From positions 1-5,715 of the forward strand of contig DFBC01000136.1 of NCBI GenBank assembly GCA_002367235.1: a stretch of DNA of 5,715 nt, in the 5' to 3' direction. Positions within the stretch are counted from its first letter, which is position 1, and every line of letters starts with the position of its first letter. Origin of the DNA: Cellvibrionales bacterium UBA3090. GTDB lineage: Bacteria > Pseudomonadota > Gammaproteobacteria > Pseudomonadales > Porticoccaceae. Under the pieces are notes generated by a model. It did not search any database. It was not told where the DNA came from and worked only from the letters and a program-made list of their open reading frames with translations. Shown here piece after piece: positions 5,520-5,715 of the stretch. Position numbers and translations under genes: made by a program.

Positions 5520-5715
5520 ATGAGCAGTATTGAAATTACCGAATCGGCACAGGACTATTTGTCTGAATTATTGCTTAAGCAGGATTGCGAGGGCATTGCC
5601 ATCCGCCTGTTTATCGCCGACCCCGGCACGCCGAAAGCAGAGACCTGCATTGCCTATTGTCGCCCGGGAGAGGAGCAGGAAGAGGATCAGATCCTCGAAC
5701 TCCCCAAGCTAAAGG
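5520..5715 (+). CDS. nfuA: Fe/S biogenesis protein NfuA, N-terminal part (runs off the window)
   Basis: NfuA is a cytoplasmic carrier that delivers [4Fe-4S] clusters to apo-proteins, especially under oxidative stress or iron starvation. The 65 codons present encode MSSIEITESAQDYLSELL and then IRLFIADPGTPKAE and CIAYCRPGEE. These match the degenerate A-type (HesB/IscA-like) N-terminal domain of E. coli NfuA, which has IRVFVINPGTPNAE and VSYCPP at the same spacing. The C-terminal Nfu domain with its cluster-binding CXXC lies outside the window, so integrity cannot be judged. The ATG at 5520 fits the start seen in relatives. AGG at 5508-5510 is a modest ribosome site nine bases upstream, lying inside or beside the IscR-like operator. 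The gene has its own sigma-70 promoter and is insulated from the upstream gene by a terminator. Confidence 0.93.
   Translation, partial: MSSIEITESAQDYLSELLLKQDCEGIAIRLFIADPGTPKAETCIAYCRPGEEQEEDQILELPKLK

Noticed and set aside
5182..5520. Minus-strand open frame spanning the end of the large gene and the nfuA promoter
   Set aside because: It crosses the strong terminator, the promoter and the operator, and has no recognisable content.
5530..5712. Plus-strand frame at the window end in a different phase from nfuA
   Set aside because: The frame starting at 5520 matches the NfuA N-terminal domain; this one is its shadow.

Overview
The window looks like chromosomal DNA of a Gram-negative gammaproteobacterium, probably a marine or other environmental one. 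The reasons are an NfuA-type Fe/S protein behind an IscR-like operator, a PEP-CTERM protein (which implies an exosortase and exopolysaccharide system elsewhere in the genome), a periplasmic DsbA-family protein, and a large secreted protein with bacterial thrombospondin-type-3 repeats. The genus cannot be fixed from this sequence.

Layout: (1) 94-819, minus strand, an exported DsbA-family thiol oxidoreductase with a CPYC active site. (2) 820-1244, a 425-base divergent intergenic region. It holds two perfect 21-base direct repeats, a probable degenerate third copy, a convincing sigma-54 (-24/-12) promoter and a leader of about 110 bases. (3) 1245-1892, plus strand, a 215-aa PEP-CTERM protein. 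(4) 1893-2028, a short spacer carrying an inverted, diverged copy of the same 17-base dyad and only a weak sigma-54-like box. (5) 2029-5367, plus strand, a 1112-aa exported mosaic of beta-sandwich modules with a TSP3-like calcium-binding segment and twenty cysteines that fall into ten neat pairs. It has no PEP-CTERM tail. (6) 5385-5421, a strong intrinsic terminator. (7) 5456-5507, a sigma-70 promoter overlapped by an IscR type-1-like operator. (8) 5520 to the window end, the start of nfuA.

The first three genes may form a cell-surface or extracellular-matrix module. The same dyad (TGTNA-N7-TNACA) lies in front of both plus-strand surface genes, and a sigma-54 promoter lies in front of the first. 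This suggests shared control by a sigma-54-dependent activator, with PrsR, the regulator known to go with exosortase systems, as the obvious candidate. The DsbA-like protein could help form the many predicted disulfides of the 1112-aa protein. These links are inferences from motif sharing and proximity. nfuA is a separate housekeeping/stress unit with its own promoter, operator and an upstream terminator that insulates it.
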